Assembly: GCF_019175385.1 (NCBI RefSeq)
Contig: NC_083342.1
Span: 121,458,376 to 121,522,375, forward strand
Reading direction: 5' to 3'
Source of the DNA: Lycium barbarum
Taxonomy: Eukaryota; Streptophyta; Magnoliopsida; Solanales; Solanaceae
Length of the DNA stretch: 64,000 nucleotides
Below are positions 24,620 to 37,340 of the stretch, one piece after another; within the stretch, counting starts at the first letter, position 1, and every line of letters starts with the position of its first letter. A model generated the notes under the pieces. It was not told the origin of the DNA and searched no databases. It worked only from the letters and a program-made list of their open reading frames with translations. A program made the position numbers and the translations under genes.

Positions 24620-26261
24620 TAGGGCTGTTTAAAACCGAACCGTAACTGATAATCCAACTGCAAAATCGGTTTATTAGCTTATTGGCATTGGGATATCAGA
24701 TTAACGGTTGGTGCACGGATTGAAATTTATAATTAACCGCTTAACGGTGCGGGGTACGAATTACTCAATTTTCTTATTGGATAAACCGTTAACCCGTTAA
24801 GAATGATTAAATTTGTATTTATATCCTTTATATAAATAAGTCGTCCAGAAAGTTAGAACCTAAAATGTTAAAACTCTAAAGAGTTAAGGAGCTGCAACAT
24901 GTGGACTTTCAAGGATTTTGGATAAGCAGGTATAGATGAAAATTGAACATATGTTTTATACCAAAAGGTTGGGCTGTAACTTATGACCAAAGAAGTGCAA
25001 ATCAACTTTGTAATACAATTTGAGGCTTGTTAAAAAATAGATATAGCATGCAAATTTTGTTTTTCTACATCCTTCCAAAGTTTATGAGCTATTGAGAGGT
25101 CCTCAACATGTTTAAGATCTCTAGCTCTTGGTAAGGGGACTCATAGTGCTATAAAAAGCAACTGTTTGCCGTTCTCTACTAAATTTGAAAGACTTGCACT
25201 TAATTACCTACTAGTAAATTTGACCGCGCTTCGCGCTGTCATGAAATAAATTCATTTTACATGTATAAAAATTTAAAAAAATTAAGTACAAAAGAGAATT
25301 CTTATAGTTGATAAGTAAAATAGACACATAAATGTTAATTCTTAGATTTAGCTTAAAACGTTTGTAGAACTGAAAATTGACAGTATAAATCTGTAAAAGT
25401 TCTAACTAACATTCTAATAGGTAGGAGCTTCGGCGATTTAGTGGGGAAAAGAAGAAAAAAGTACAGAGAAAAATGAAAACAAAAATAAAATTTAAAACAT
25501 ACCTCTTGTTTTTGGCCTCGAGACTTCTCCTTCATGATACATCTAACTCAATGACTTTGAATTTGCCCTGCTCTACAAGTAGAAAAAAAAAATCAAAATT
25601 GGAAACATTATTATAATTTATAAAGCACAATGTAACAGAAAACTGAAAAGCTAAACATTTCACAATGTTACAACCTGTAAGAACAATGAACAAAATTAAG
25701 AAAGAGAATGTTAAAATTTCAAGAACTTACAACTCCATAAACATAAAGTAAAGAGATTTATGAAAAAACTATTGCTGCAAAATGGATGACAAATAACTAC
25801 TTATTCTTACAGTCCCGTGATTGCTATTTTACGGTGCATCACTTAAGTCTGAATTAGCAAATCTATCTAAATTATACTACGGTGCATCACTTAAGTCTGA
25901 ATTAGCAAATCTATCTAAATTATACTATAAATCTTGCACCTTTCTTTAGCCCAATCATTATCTAGCTCATATTTACACCACAATTCTGAGCCAAAATTCA
26001 TATGGTATAGCTTCAAAAGCAATTGCAGCAATTTCATAAGGTCACTGCATATATAAAAGAGTTTAAGGACAAAGATTAGAGAAGGGGATGGGAGTCATTG
26101 TGTGACCTCCATACGTTACACTTTTGATTAATTAGAAAATAAATTAATCACTGTACGTTACACTTTTGATTAATTAGAAAAGAAATTAATCACAAAGAAT
26201 CATTGAGATTAATCTAGAAAAGAGTTCAATATGAAACCTTTATTTATTTTTAGTTCTGTTG

Positions 26262-26314
<53 letters not shown>

Positions 26315-27099
26315 TAGAGCACCTTGCAGTATGAAAAATAAGTAATGCATCAATACTGCTACATAATGCACGAATAGGAATTTAATTGTCATTAAAGTCA
26401 TGGTATTGGTCCAACTTGCGGGTTTATTTCAATATTGCTCCTACGTGGGTTTTATTGATTCTACGTGGGTTGATTCAGGCAAATGGTAAATTGGATTTTA
26501 TTGCAAAAATTAATAATAAAGACAGCCTTGATTACTACTACGTGGGTTTGATTTCAATATTTATTTTATGAGGTTTTTATTAATCCATTTACTTTTTAGA
26601 TTATGTATAAATATAAATCAAAAATGTAAAAAATTGAGAAAAAAGATAAATGACAATGGAGGCCATAGAGAGATGCCACATCACCTTATATATGCCTAGC
26701 TTTATATTATATATAAATTTCTATGTCCTAATAATTTCCACAATATTTGTATCCTGAGATGTGAATTTCCATTTGCAAGGTATATAAACTTTGTTGTTAG
26801 TTGGTCTCACAATGACAATCTTCTGGTTCCTTTCTCTCTCTTGTAGTTGTTCTTTCGCATCCTCATCTGTTGAAATTTCTACCATATAGCTAGGTTTAAA
26901 TCATCGAAGGCCTTTTCTTAATTGACTTTGTTGATTAACCGATAAGTCAACTAATAACCGATCGATAATCGTTAAATCCAAACCAAACCAACCGCTACCT
27001 TATTGGTTGGTTAGCAAATTGGTGTATTTAAAAATTGAAAACCGATAAGCCAAACCGTTAAGCGCTAACATCCAACCGAACGCCCGATAAGCACCCCTA
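24620..27099. mobile_element. hAT element 2, nested in hAT 1
   Basis: It starts TAGGGCTGTTTAAAACCGAACC and ends ...GAACGCCCGATAAGCACCCCTA, imperfect inverted repeats of the TAGGGGTG class. Subterminal copies of AACCG/CGGTT occur at both ends. The flanking 8-bp duplication is GTTCAAGC (24612-24619) against GTTCGAGC (27100-27107), with one mismatch. There is no transposase. It contains the Helitron at 25211-26314. Confidence 0.8.
25211..26314 (-). mobile_element. Helitron, minus strand, nested in hAT 2
   Basis: The 3' end on the minus strand is a short CGCG hairpin, an AT stretch and CTAG (25211-25214), followed by a host T. The proposed 5' end on the minus strand starts A|TCTCTCTATC at 26314. 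The 3' end is well supported; the 5' end is a guess because it merges with a TA/GATA microsatellite (26268-26312). Inside are a 48-bp tandem duplication (25831-25926) and a 41-bp one near 26112-26193. No helicase gene is present. Confidence 0.55.
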
Positions 27100-28262
27100 G
27101 TTCGAGCCCTATTCACTACACTTTTGTTAAATTTTTTGGCTTGCACACTAAAACCAACTAGACAGCACATTAGCACACCTATACGTTTATACCAGTTAGT
27201 ATCAATATATTATACATCTAAATATAAACTTTATTTTAATGAATGAAACTGTGTAACTAACAAGTAATGGGTATATGTTGCCTTCATAGAAATTATATTA
27301 ACTCCCTCATTTTGTTTTAACCTACCTTTGTAATTTTAAATTAAAATAGTTATACGAGGATCACTTAGTAATTTTATTTATTGCTGTTGTAAAAAAGTTT
27401 CTACAGGTTAGAATTTATAATTACGGGTAAAAGAAAAAAATTAATGATTTTAAATGCAATAATAACCGATTTATTTCTTAATATGGCAAAAGTCAGCTGC
27501 TTCATTTGAACCACAATATGACGTATTTTTTGTTTTATTTTATGTATTATTCATCATAGGGCAAATAAAAGAAATTGAATAATCAAAACGGTTGTATGAG
27601 CAAAAGCTAAGATAATTATTTGAAATTTTATATAGTTTCATTTCATTAAAATTATATATGAATGTAAAAGATATGAAATGAAAGTAATGTTAATAATAGT
27701 TGCAAAAATTATAGAACTTTTATCAATGCTAGTGTGCGTGTTTCTAAAATTATATCATTAACTATGATTAAGATGTTTGTTAAGTTAATTTAATCTAAGT
27801 CTCTTAATCTAAAATAAGATAAATGTCAATAATTCGACTATACACTTGAGAAACTAAAAAATAAAATAAAAAAGTAAAATGGAGAGGAGCCACATCCGTA
27901 AGCTTTCTATTCTCCTTCGTTTTATTTTCTTTTCCTTAATTCCTCCTAACTTGCTTTTAATTATTAGTATTATTGACTATCTTTGTTTATTAATTCTTGA
28001 GTTTTTTAATCTCTTCTTAGTTATTTGCTTAATTTAAAAAGTTAAATTATCGTAGGTTTTCTAGTCCAGAATTCTTCTCTCTCCCGTTGGAACAAATCTC
28101 CGTTATGCCGAGTTTTCATAATTATTACTATGTTTTTTTCGTTTAGTTGATTTGTCTAAATTGAAAATACAATAATCCGATTTGAAGCCCAACGTCGATT
28201 TACTCTATCTGGATTCAAAGAAATGTGGCACCTGAAAACTCCAAATCCTGAATCCGCCTCTG

Positions 28263-28423
28263 ATAGTAAATACTTCTATTTATCCTTAATAAAAAATTTT
28301 GGACTCGAGGTCTATTACTAAAATCGCCTTACAAAGAATGCTTTACTTCAAAATAAGACTTTCCCGCTCAGATCTTATATCGATGGAACTTTAAAGAGGA
28401 TATCGGACAAACAAGTGAGGAAG
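28263..28423 (+). repeat. Remainder of tandem-duplication copy 2
   Basis: The segment runs from the hAT 1 duplication site through ATCGGACAAACAAGTGAGGA and matches 24220-24360. It leads directly into P450 relic B. Confidence 0.7.
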
Positions 28424-28508
28424 GAGAAAAAAGTTAAAGAAGCAGGGCTTATCAGTGGAATTGATTCGAGTGGAAGCAATTTTGCTGCATATTTACTTTT
28501 AATAGCAA

Positions 28509-28775
28509 CGACAACAACAACAACATTCCAAGTGTAGTCTCACAAATGGGGTCTGAGGAGGATAGTATGTACGCACACCTTATCCCTACCTTCGTGGGCC
28601 AGAGATGTTATTTCCAAAAGATCCTTGGCTCAAAAGGAAAAAAAGAAAAGAAAGGAAAGGAAAATAGAAGAAAGAATTTCGACGCAAATACAAAAAAATA
28701 TGACAGCAAAGTAACAAGATATAAAGCAAAGGCACAATAGATAGAAATACACATCGAAGAATAGAAACTACGTGA
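28509..28775 (-). mobile_element. TS-type SINE, long copy
   Basis: The element lies in minus orientation, with CAACAACAACAACATTCC (a TTG-repeat tail on the minus strand) at its left and the TS body (GGGGTCTGAGGAGG, GTACGCACACC) after it. A 16-bp duplication TTACTTTTAATWGCAA flanks it (28493-28508 and 28776-28791, one mismatch). The homologous site in relic C near 33955-33985 lacks it, an empty site that confirms the insertion. Confidence 0.85.
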
Positions 28776-29570
28776 TTACTTTTAATTGCAATGATCAGAA
28801 AATTAAGTTCTCTTCTCCTTAATTGGGCATTCTGGTAATTCTATCATGATTTTTCTCTCAAGAATTCAGTTTCAAGATTACAGGCATTAGAAGAAAAAAC
28901 TTATGTTTCTATATATATTACAAGTACAGAAGAAAACCAGATTTAAGTGTTCCAGGCAACCAAAATTAAATAAATTAGTGGGAGCTTTCCTTTTTTCTCC
29001 TTTTAGCTGTGAAAGTACTGGAGCTAGACTAAGTATAATTAAGTTTACCTATCGTTAGACTAATTGGCAAGCTTTGAAGAAATTATCCTCCTGCAAGTAG
29101 GATTCAACATGATCAAGTTCTTGTTACTATGGAGTTCCTTCCTTTTTAACTTCAGCTGTGTTTTTGGAGCATGCATTGTTTATAGTGGGACTGATACTAC
29201 AAACACGACGATCTAAGAGTTTCTGAATAATCCAGAGGCATTGACAAAGGTGCGACATTAAATGAAAAATGTAGTAGGGATGAGCAACAATGTTGAAAAA
29301 TCCCAAACATCAAAACTGCTCTATCCTGATGCAGTTGTGAAGGGGACGTTTAACTCTGTATAACCAGTGCTACTCCCCAAGAGCCCGAGCCAATCTCAAA
29401 TACCCGGTGTACACAAAATAGTCAAGTGCAGTGGGGTATAACTAAATGTTTGGGCATTTCTTAGGGATCCTAAAGTGTGTTTAAAGTCCCTGCTACAAAT
29501 TCAAGCCAGAGAGCTTCTTGATGAGCAAATTTGCAAACTAGACTACATTGACAATAATTACAAGCTAGTA

Positions 29571-29746
29571 TAGTCAGACTTCTCTACAACAATCATCCTC
29601 TATTACAACATTTTACTATAACAATTTTGTTTTCTGCGGAGTCAATCTTTCATGTTATGTTATATAATATGTTTTCTATAACACAAATTCACTATAGCAG
29701 CCAAAAATATCAAAACTAACAACATTGTTATAAAGACGTTTGACTG
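29571..29746. mobile_element. Stowaway-like MITE with an empty site in the paralogous copy
   Basis: The ends TAGTCAGACTTCTCTACAAC and complement CAGTCAAACGTCTTTATAAC are inverted repeats of a common Solanaceae Stowaway family, flanked by TA. In relic C the same locus reads ACAAGTACCTT (about 34776) without the element. Confidence 0.85.
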
Positions 29747-29830
29747 TACCTTCCATTTCAAACAGGGAGAACTTGTGCTGGCTTTCCCTTAGCAGATGAG
29801 AATGCTGGTATTCGTTTTGAATTTTTGATT

Positions 29831-30659
29831 TCAATGGTCCACTCATTTAAAAAACAAAAACAAAAAACATGCCACCGTTTGCCATCCCAATTCTACAGGT
29901 TTTGAATAAGAAACACCTGGGATGGTTGTTAAATCGCAACGAACCTTCTTTTAAATACAGTGTCCTTTACAAAATCTGATTGCTTCTGTATAACATGCTT
30001 TGTATTTTGTTTCTCTAGACTACCATTGATAGGATAGGAGTATTTACTTGTGTCGTAAGGGGATATTAACTGTATTAGTTGTAAGCTTGTAACCTTGACT
30101 TATTATTATACTTACGTGACTATGAGTTAGCCTCTCCCCAAGATCCTGTACATTCTCCTCCTCCTCTCAAAAAAATTTCTTCATCTTGATTAGCTATAGC
30201 CTCTAAAACCAGTACTTCCTCCACAATCCAAAGATACCTAGAGAAGATGCACACAATTCAACTGCCTCCCACGAGGCATTAGCTTTCAGGCCACTGCCCA
30301 GTCACCTTAGCTAAAGGCAGTTTCATTACTTCTAGTTCTCATCACGATTAAAATTAGTCCTTCAAGAGACCAAACAATGAAAGGGAATAATATGGTAAGT
30401 ATGCAAGACAGTTCAATATAAGAGGAAGAGCTTAGAAGGAACTTTTTCCGTTCATTTTCACGTGAGGGTAAAGGAGAGGTATAATATGAGAAAAATGGAA
30501 ACAAAGGCATCTAAAAGTATGAATGGAGATCAAATCACGGATTCAGGTGACATAAAAAGAAGACCATAAAAAGTCTATGTCTTAAGTTCGAAGTAAATAG
30601 ACCACTCAACAAATGTTCTAAGAAGTACGAATACGTAAGTATTAGCCAACGCTATTTGG
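29831..30659. other. Intergenic between P450 relic B and F-box pseudogene B
   Basis: No supported gene. ORF 30307-30510 lacks any recognisable domain. Confidence 0.4.
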
Positions 30660-31716
30660 TCTGCAGAAGACGTGGCCATTGATCTCACTCGTAAGGAAAT
30701 AATGTATAGTGTTGTGCTTTCCAGACGGGTTCTCCAAAATCATACACAAATTCTGCACTATCCTTTTCCAAGTTGTAAGATGTGCGGAACAGCAGGATGA
30801 ATAACCATGTTCTGCACCTCAATAAGTCGAGAGCTTGCAAGTTCAAAATTGGCCTCTGGACATTGTAAAAGCGCAGTGGCGACATTTGCAAAATACTTCC
30901 TAACCCATACTGCATTGCCTCGTCTACGAATGTTGCTCTTGAGGTACCACACAGTGACAGTGATGGCTGCCCCAGTTCCATCATTCAGTGCCAAGTACAA
31001 TTGCCCACCTGATATTCCAAGAGAACAATGCTGTCCGGCCCCAATCTCTTTAGGCAATGCCAAAGCCGATAGACGCTTGGGGACGCTATCATAAACAGTG
31101 ATCTGTGGTCGTTGGTCAAGCCAACAGAATACTCCATCGATGACACCAGCTAATGATGTTTTTATATCCCGAGAAGCGTAGGGTCCATGAAGTACTTGAT
31201 CAGTTAGATTACTGGCCGTCCAGATTTTAGTCTCAGAAGATAAACTTTCAATTGTTACACTTGTGAACTTTTTATACGCATCAGAAGGCAATGCACAGCG
31301 GACTATAGTAAAGGAGATGACATCTTTATCCGTGTCATCTACCTTACAAATAAATCCAACGGTTGGATTCTTGATGCAAATTTGAGTTTTAGGTAAAGAT
31401 AAATGATGCCTCGTGGCAGGATTATAAACATAATAAACCCTCTGCTTATTGACCCTCTGGCTATTGTAAAGAAGAAAACCATTAGATGACGCGACATTAT
31501 ACACTCTCCTGAATCATCTAAACTTGTATTACCATGAATAGTACTATTCGCTTGTCGTGACGAAGATTCATAGAAGAAACGAATTTGCGAACATAAAAAG
31601 GTCTCCCGATTTTGAACCTTGCTAGAGATTTTGAAGGCAAACGATGCAATATCGATTATGATATCCTCAGGCACCTCGACTACACCTTTATCACACGATT
31701 TGCATAAACGTTTCAT
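30660..31716 (-). pseudogene. F-box pseudogene B
   Basis: It starts at ATG 31716 (MKRLCKSCDKGVVEVPEDII), equivalent to the intact gene's start. A 2-nt loss inside the F-box throws the frame off, although the correct codons HRLPSKSLARFK are still visible one frame away. Roughly 200 bp after the F-box are deleted. The associated domain (SSNGFLLYN to GVIDGVFCWLDQR) is open from 31504 to about 30790, where a further shift removes the C-terminus. The normal final stop (TAG) has become CAG, with an earlier TGA. It shares its upstream and downstream flanks with copy C. Confidence 0.85.
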
Positions 31717-32495
31717 ATACTAATAATACTTGCTGAAGCTGTCAATTACAAATAGGACTCTAATTCTAGTGTAGAAGCATATAGAATTCAAACTTTTCAG
31801 CCTAAACTTCAAAAAAATTCAACAATCAAGAAGCAAATCAGGAACCTCACCTTTGTCACAAAAAAGATGAGATTCTTTATTACAAGACAAACGAATACAT
31901 ATTTCTTTGGGAAACGGAGCCGCAGAATACCCTAATGAGAATGTGATATGGTACGGAGAAAAAGAAGGTTTAAATAGATGGTAAGTTGAATTGCTTGATA
32001 CCTTTCAAAAGTAGTAGGATTAATTAGACTATCCTTTTGTAACTTCTTTCTCCTTTCTAGTCTATTTGTGTTGATATGTTTATGACTTTGAAGTTGACTA
32101 GTATTACGTTAGGGTAAATTTCATGTGTGTCATTAAACTTTATCTGCTGCGTCAACAAGGTCATGATTTTTTTTTTTGTATTATTGAAGTGACTAAATTT
32201 TACGCTTGTATTACTAAGCCACTAAACTTTAGCTGTTGTAATACTAAATCAAAAAACTATTTTTGGTATCATTAAAATTAGAAGTGAATCTAACGTTACG
32301 GAATTGATTTTTATATTTTGCCTCAAAAAGCATAGGTTCCAACATAAATCTATTATTATACCAAATATGAGGGTAATTTTTAATTTTATAAAAGACACCA
32401 AAAAATACCGACCCGAAGCGAATAAATATAAATGCTTAAAATGTGTTTTACGATAAGTCTGAAAATAACAATATTCAATTTTTTAACCTTGGGCG

Positions 32496-33385
32496 TATGT
32501 ACATGGACCGAGTTAGTTCGGATTTTTGAAACACCAAACCTAACCAATTGTGTCGGGTTTTTAAATCTACAAATCAAACCAAACAAAACGAAACCAACAA
32601 AAGTGGGGTTTTTCAACCTTGGGTTTTCGGGTATTTTTCCGGAAAACTCTTCATACAAAACATGTAACTTTCTTCAAATATTTCTTTAGTCCTAGTAAGA
32701 TACAATTATATAATTAAGGTGTTTCTTAAGAAAATAACACAAAATGTGAGGTGAGTGGTGACATTGTAATAAAATATTTAGCAAAAAATACAATAATATT
32801 GCATAAAATAAATATAGTTGATTAATAAGCCATAATGAAAATGATCATAATCTAAAATTATTAAGTCATGCTAAAATAAGTACGGCTAATAAGTATTAAT
32901 TACATGACAAAGAAAAAATTAAATTTAAGTTATTTATTTTCACTGTCTAAACCAATGCAAAACTAAAGAATAGATATTGAACATTATTGTCATTCATAGT
33001 GTTAGAATGAATTTCTTTTGTTAGCATTAGTATTGATTTGGACTTTATTTGAGTTATTAACATCTATGGGCTATAAAACCATTCCAAATTCTACGTCCAA
33101 GCTTGAAATAATATGTTAAAAGACAAAAACAATGAAAAAACTTAAGAATATTTATAAATTACATTATATATAAATATTTTTATGTATAAAATATTTTTAA
33201 AAATTGTATATATGTATTATCAGGTTGGTTTGGTTCGATTTGACTTGTTTTAGTAAAAAACAAACCAAACCAATTATGATCGAGTTTTATTTCTCAATAC
33301 CAAACCATTAACCGATTTTTTTTTTTCCAATTTGATTCGTATTATCGGATTCATTCGGTTTATTGATTTTCTTTGTAAACCCCTA
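32496..33385. mobile_element. hAT-type non-autonomous element
   Basis: The left end TATGTACATGGACCGAGTT looks like the TAGGGGTGTACATGGACC hAT terminus with the G run lost. The right end is TTTGTAAACCCCTA. Subterminal CGGTTT/AAACCAAACC motifs lie at both ends, and an exact 8-bp duplication CTTGGGCG (32488-32495 and 33386-33393) flanks the element. There is no transposase. Confidence 0.8.
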
Positions 33386-33869
33386 CTTGGGCGTCAGAGT
33401 GGATTCAAATGAAAACGACTACAACACCTAGATCTACTCATCTCATTACTCCTGAAACTAATCTATTTCCAATAATTTTCAGCAATAAGCCATCAAAGTA
33501 TGTGTTCTCCTCCTCTTCTTTTATCCACCCTTTAATTTTTTGTGATATTTGAATCAAATATCAACTATATATTTTTTTTCTAAAAACCTCTAAAGATAGT
33601 TCACGTGATGTTTCTTCGATTATATGTCTTTTAAATTGCAAATTTCCTGTTAGCAACTCAGTAATCTTGTAAGATATAACAAAATTTGTTTTTGTAAAGA
33701 GCGTGCTGGGAGTGCCCACCCTGCGCTATAATAACACTTGTCCAATAAATCAAACTTCTATTTAAGCATGTATACAAGCTCTTGTACTAAAAATTGTATT
33801 CAACGAACATCAAAATCCTACTTGAGCATTTATCAAGCCATGTAGATACCAGATGCCGGATGAGAAAGA

Positions 33870-34990
33870 AAAGAAGAACTAAAGAAGCAGGGAATACCAC
33901 TGTAAGTGATGGAAGTGGAGGCAATATTGCTGGTAATTCATCTATTGCTGCATAGTTAACTTTAATAGCAGTGATTAGAATTTAAGTTCTGTTATCCTTA
34001 ATTGGACATCCTGGTAATTCCACATGTTGTCTATCAGAAGAATCCAGTTTCAAAATTTACAGGCAAGAAGAAAAAACTTATTCTGGATTATAGGTTTCTG
34101 GGATATACATATATTACCACAAATACAGAAGAAAAACCAGAAGTGTTACAGGCAAAATAAATAAATTAGTGGAAGCTCCTTTCTTTCTCCTTTTAGTTGT
34201 GAAACTGGAGCTAGACTGATTAGAATTAAGTTTATCCATTGTGAGATTAGTTGACAAACTTCGAAGAATTATCCTCCGGCGAGTAGAATCAACACGATCA
34301 AGTTCGCGTAACTGGTATTGAGTTCCTTCCTCTTAACTTTAGTTGTGTTTCTGTAACCAGAGGCATTGCCATTAGTGGGACTGATACTACAAATACAATG
34401 ATATCGAGTGGGTAATGGCAGAGCTTCTGAATAATCCAGTGGCACTGACAAAGGTGCAACATTAACTGAAATATGTAGGTAGGGATGACTAACAATGTTA
34501 AAAAATTCCAAATACCAAAACTGCACTATCTTGATGCAGTTGTGAAGGGAACTTTTTTGTTTAAACCCTGCATTATCGGTGCAACTCCCCAAGAGCCCGA
34601 GGCAGTCTCCGATACTCGGTGGACACATAAATACCCAAGTGCAGAGAGTATAACTGGATGTTTCGGCAATTCACAGGGATCCTGAAGTGTGTTGAAAGTC
34701 TCTAGCTACAAATTCATTCCTAGGAACTTCTTGATTAGTAAACTATACAAATAAAACTAAACTGGCAATAATTACAAGTACCTTAGCTTCCATTTGGATT
34801 AGGGAGGAGAACTTGTGCTTGGCCTTCCCTTTGCAGAAGAGAATGCTAGTACTCGTTTGGCTTCATTGCTGCACTTTTTTGATTGGAAATTCCCAAGTGA
34901 GGGGGGAAAGCACGCTCGACCTTTCAGAAGAACTTGGAATTGTCATCAAAAGAAGCACGCCACAGTTTGCTGTCCTCACACAGGAAAAGT
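33870..34990 (+). pseudogene. CYP76-like P450 relic C (middle to C-terminal part)
   Basis: It is the best-preserved P450 relic. Frames show SGTDTTNTM and EWVMAELLNNPVALTKVQH (34375-34455, I-helix), then IPKLHYLDAVVKGTFL (34515-34560), a K-helix whose ExxR has become GTFL. LGLPFAEENASTRLASLL and HFFDWKFP (34820-34895) are followed in another frame by LDLSEELGIVIKRSTPQ (34915-34965), the CYP76-type C-terminus. Stops and shifts kill the frame. The TS SINE and Stowaway insertions of relic B are absent here. Confidence 0.75.
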
Positions 34991-35067
34991 TTGATAGCGA
35001 ATTGCATACAACCGAATCATTAAACAAATATTTTGGAAGACATGTAGTAGAAGTACAAATTAATAAT

Positions 35068-35775
35068 TGGTAAAGAGAAAAACTCACCCTTGTGAGAAAA
35101 AGGAGGGCATGGGATGGCGGTCTCACCTACTTATCGGTGTGGGTTCACATAGATGATTGAACACTTCTATAGAAACAAAAACAAATTTGTCGAACAAATC
35201 CGTGCAACTTGCAAAGCCTTTAGTGCTAATAATAAATTACCAATCGGAAGGAGGAAACTATAAAGTTCAACCACATCCTTCAATAGGCTCGTTCAGTCAG
35301 CCCATGGAAGAAACCATGGAATTGGAAGAACTTTGGAGGATCTTCATCAACTTTCCAAGACAACCAAATTTAAACATTAGCAGAATCTCAATGTGTGATC
35401 GAATTTTAGGCAGCAAACAGACAATAAAGTGCAAAAATAAAAGGGCATCTCCAATCATAAAAAATAAAAAAATAAAACATTACACCATTAGTCCATTAGC
35501 TAAGCGATAAGCACGGTTCTTTAATTCAGAATCTCAAATGTTTGATGTACTTAAGACTGACACCCTTTTAGTTTGAAGGAAACTTTAGGACTTAAATACC
35601 ACTTATAAAACCACTAAAAAAATTCACTTTTTCTCTCTTACAACTAATGAATTAATACAAAACAGAACGACCAAAAAAAAAAATACTCCAATTAAACTAT
35701 GCACAGTGTATTGAACATCAAAGAGTAATTTGAAATTATTAATTTCCACCTACCTGAGATATTCCTTGCCTTCAT
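35068..35775 (+). repeat. Copy of the GATA-downstream repeat block
   Basis: Three consecutive segments match sequences 9-10 kb away: 35068-35225 against 44527-44725 (AAAGAGAAAAACTCACCCTTG), 35230-35475 against 44745-44965 and 45718-45940 (GCAGAATCTCAATGTRTGAT), and 35480-35775 against 45430-45690 (GAAACTTTAGGACTTAAATA). No coding function is seen. Confidence 0.75.
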
Positions 35776-36057
35776 TGATCATTCTCTTACAATAGATCTC
35801 CATCCATCCAACTTTGAATTTGCATTTTCCGAGCCCGTAACTTCCCGTAGTAGGGAACTTCCAAGAATCACAGAGTCTTCTTCTCATCCTTTTTTTTGGA
35901 TTTCTCAAGATTGAGTAGAATCAAGGATCAAATCAAGGATTTGGCTGAAATAAAAAGAAGATCATAAAGCTATCTATATCTAAAGTTTGTCGTAAATACA
36001 ATGCTCAACAAATGTTATTAGAAGAACAATAAATAAGTAATAGCCAACATTATAAGT

Positions 36058-37340
36058 CTACAGAAGATGTGGCCATTGATCCCACCAGCAAGAAAATAAT
36101 GTGTAGTGTTGTGTTTTCCAGCAAGGTTCTCCAAAATCATACACAAATTCTGCAATATCAGTCTCCATGTCATAAGAAAAAACCTTATCTCTTACAACCA
36201 AATAAAAGATGTGCGGAACCGCAGGATGAATAATCATGTTCTTCACCTCAATAAGACGAGAGCTTGCAAGTCCAAAATTAGCCTGTGGACATTGTGCAAG
36301 TGTGTAGTGGCGACATTTGCAAAATACTTCCTAACCCATACTGCATTATCTCATCTACGAATGTTGCTCTCGAGATACCACACAGTGATGGCTTCCCTAG
36401 ATCTTTCCTTCAATGCCAAGTACAATTTCCCACCTGATATTCCAAGAAAATAACGGTGTCCGGCCACAATCTCTTGAGGCAATTCCAATGCCCAGAGACA
36501 CTTGTGGACACTATCATAAACAGTGATCTGTGGTTGTTGATCAAGCCAACAAAATACTCCATCGATGACACCAGTTGATGATGTTCCCCTACACAAAGAA
36601 GGGCACAGTCCAAGAGGTACATCAAGATTTAGAAAATTGGTCGTCCACATATTAGTCTCAAAAGAGAAACTTTCAATTATTATACTAGTGAACTGTAAAC
36701 CCAAAAGGGAAGGTAACGAATAGCGAACTATAGTAAAGGAGATGACACCTTTTTCAAGGTCATGTACCTTACAAATAAATCCAATGGATGGTTTCTTGAT
36801 GCAGATTTTAGTTTTAGGGAGAGCCAATCACCGCCTCATGACAGGACTATAAACATAATAAATACTCTGTTTATCAACCCTCTGGCTATTGCAAAGAAGA
36901 AAACCATTGGATGAAGCTACAATGTACACTCTCCTGTCAAGAAAATTGATTAACTCATCTACTATGTTGTTCCAACTCTTCAAAAATGCTGACTGGTACG
37001 CTTCGAGTCCTCCAAAAGTAGCACATGTTTGGAGTACCGGAGATGTGTGTAGCAGCATTTTAAGAGAGTCCGAGCAATATAACTCGTCCAAACGTAGTTG
37101 TGAAGAAGATTCATTTGTTGACGAGAAAAAGAAACGAATTTGCGGGGCTAAAAAACGGATCACCCGAGGTTGATAAAAGAAACCAATTAGACATGGTTGA
37201 GGAAGGTACTTTCGCCAACACTAAGATACACATTTAAACCTTGCCACAGATTTTGAAGGCAAACGATGCAATATTTCGATTATGATATCTTGAGGTACCT
37301 CCACCACACCTTTATCATGCAATTTGCGTACACGTTTCAT
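36058..37340 (-). pseudogene. F-box pseudogene C
   Basis: It starts at ATG 37340 (MKRVRKLHDKGVVEVPQD). The F-box is readable (IIIEILHRLPSKSVARFKCVS) but is followed directly by TAG. A second stop lies after the VYSPVMRR segment, where the intact copy reads ATRQSV, and a third follows SNIRR. A frameshift near 36300 precedes a C-terminus that ends in the normal WDQWPHLL. With three stops and a shift the copy is dead, but less deleted than copy B. Confidence 0.88.

Larger units (their letters stand above)
24432..28262. mobile_element. hAT element 1 (outer), non-autonomous
   Basis: The ends are imperfect inverted repeats (CAGGGGCAGATCTA on the left, complement CAGAGGCGGATTCA on the right). An exact 8-bp duplication ATAGTAAA (24424-24431 and 28263-28270) flanks it, which is diagnostic of hAT. 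Without the nested element the body is about 1.35 kb and has no transposase. It interrupts copy 2 of a local tandem duplication. Confidence 0.85.
28430..29830 (+). pseudogene. CYP76-like P450 relic B (middle to C-terminal part)
   Basis: On the + strand, frames near 29180-29280 read SGTDTTNTT followed by EFLNNPEALTKVRH, the I-helix and following helix. Near 29310-29345 the frame reads PDAVVKGTF, a degraded K-helix, and near 29767-29805 GRTCAGFPLADENAG, the end of the heme-binding signature of CYP76-type enzymes. Several stops and shifts make it non-functional. It has been split by a TS SINE (28509-28775) and a Stowaway MITE (29571-29746). It converges on F-box pseudogene B. Confidence 0.7.

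Noticed and set aside
34269..34628. 119-aa minus-strand ORF
   Set aside because: It is antisense to P450 relic C, whose + strand frames carry the I- and K-helix motifs.
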